From: Plumapathes pennacea
Taxonomy: Eukaryota > Cnidaria > Anthozoa > Antipatharia > Myriopathidae
Assembly (NCBI GenBank): GCA_964036295.1
Contig: OZ038465.1
Span: 27,004,870 to 27,068,869, forward strand
DNA length: 64,000 bases
Reading direction: 5' to 3'
Of this stretch, positions 63,977 through 64,000 are shown one piece after another (position 1 is the first letter of the stretch; each line of letters begins with the position of its first letter). Both the position numbers and the translations under genes were made by a program. The notes beneath the pieces were generated by a model. It did not search any database. It saw only the letters and a program-made list of their open reading frames with translations, and had not been told where the DNA came from.

Positions 63977-64000
63977 GTTTTAATTAGACGATGATTTGCT
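63977..64000. repeat. Partial monomer 192 (first 24 bp)
   Basis: The window stops 24 bases into the next copy, after 'gatgatttgct', so the right end of the array is not seen. The left end is not seen either: base 1 sits exactly on a monomer start, by chance or by how the window was cut. Confidence 0.95.

Larger units (their letters stand above)
1..64000. repeat. Tandem satellite array, ~335-bp monomer, 191 complete copies
   Basis: The window is filled end to end with head-to-tail copies of one monomer. Successive 'gttttaatta' starts fall at 1, 336, 671, 1006, 1341, 1676, 2011, 2345, 2679, 3014 and so on to 63977. Nearly all intervals are 335 bp; a minority are 334 (loss of a g in 'tttgcgtg' or of an a in 'gacaaaaacg'), one is 336, and four are 337. 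All copies lie in the same orientation, with no insertion, gap or inversion. GC is about 40% by hand count of one monomer. Because 335 is not a multiple of three, the frame changes at every monomer, and the longest open frames are short accidents. This is satellite DNA of eukaryotic type; centromeric or pericentromeric location is inferred from size and higher-order structure, not shown. No known satellite family was recognised. Confidence 0.98.

Noticed and set aside
1..64000. CRISPR array or other repeat-spacer locus
   Set aside because: There are no unique spacers; the entire 335-bp unit repeats, and the variable windows are a small set of recurring alleles.
1..64000. rDNA intergenic spacer repeats or telomeric repeats
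   Set aside because: No rRNA sequence and no short telomere-type motif was seen; nothing but the 335-bp unit is present.
1..64000. Inserted transposable elements or inversions
   Set aside because: Every interval between monomer starts is 334-337 bp and all copies read in the same direction, leaving no room for an insertion.

Overview
The whole window is one uninterrupted tandem satellite array. I count 191 complete monomers plus a 24-bp start of the 192nd, all in the same orientation. The usual monomer is 335 bp, with occasional 334, 336 and 337-bp versions. I found no protein gene, tRNA, rRNA, transposon or unique sequence on either strand. The source is almost certainly a eukaryotic pericentromeric, centromeric or other heterochromatic block assembled from long reads. 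Nothing in the sequence lets me name the species. One typical monomer is about 40% GC and carries about 18 CpG dinucleotides, so the repeat is not CpG-depleted.

Monomer architecture. Taking 'gttttaatta' as position 1, each monomer reads as a diverged inverted dimer of a half-unit of about 167 bp. A perfect 10-bp palindrome, GGCTATAGCC, lies at the midpoint (positions 163-172 of 335). The two halves share 31-bp inverted arms (28/31 matching; positions 83-113 and 213-243) and a second collinear block further out (TTGCT..TA..TCTCAC, positions about 20-36, against its reverse complement near 291-304). The array can therefore be read as nucleosome-length half-units alternating in orientation.

Higher-order structure. 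Monomer families, called A to N here, are defined by linked variants. The middle of the window (about 13.4-53.3 kb) is built from a 12-monomer higher-order repeat of about 4,019 bp: A B1 C D1 E D2 A B2 F G F H. It consists of two hexamers that both begin A-B. One clean copy is at 31482-35500. Expanded and contracted versions (13, 10, 9 and 6 monomers) surround it. A 9-monomer version, A B1 C D1 E D3 I F H, occurs three times and carries a private base change each time.

Layers. The left end (1-5689) holds the most divergent monomers. The next layer (5690-about 13.4 kb) contains an older hexamer, J K L M N E, with a 337-bp monomer N. The same L M N E block returns twice near the right end (57943-59284 and 60625-61966). 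A rare marker at about 11.25 kb also recurs at about 62.83 kb. The simplest reading is a younger, more homogeneous core amplified between related older flanks. Several chimeric monomers record where exchange joined different families. Boundaries and type assignments were made by eye on consensus-diagnostic positions; exact identities need computation.
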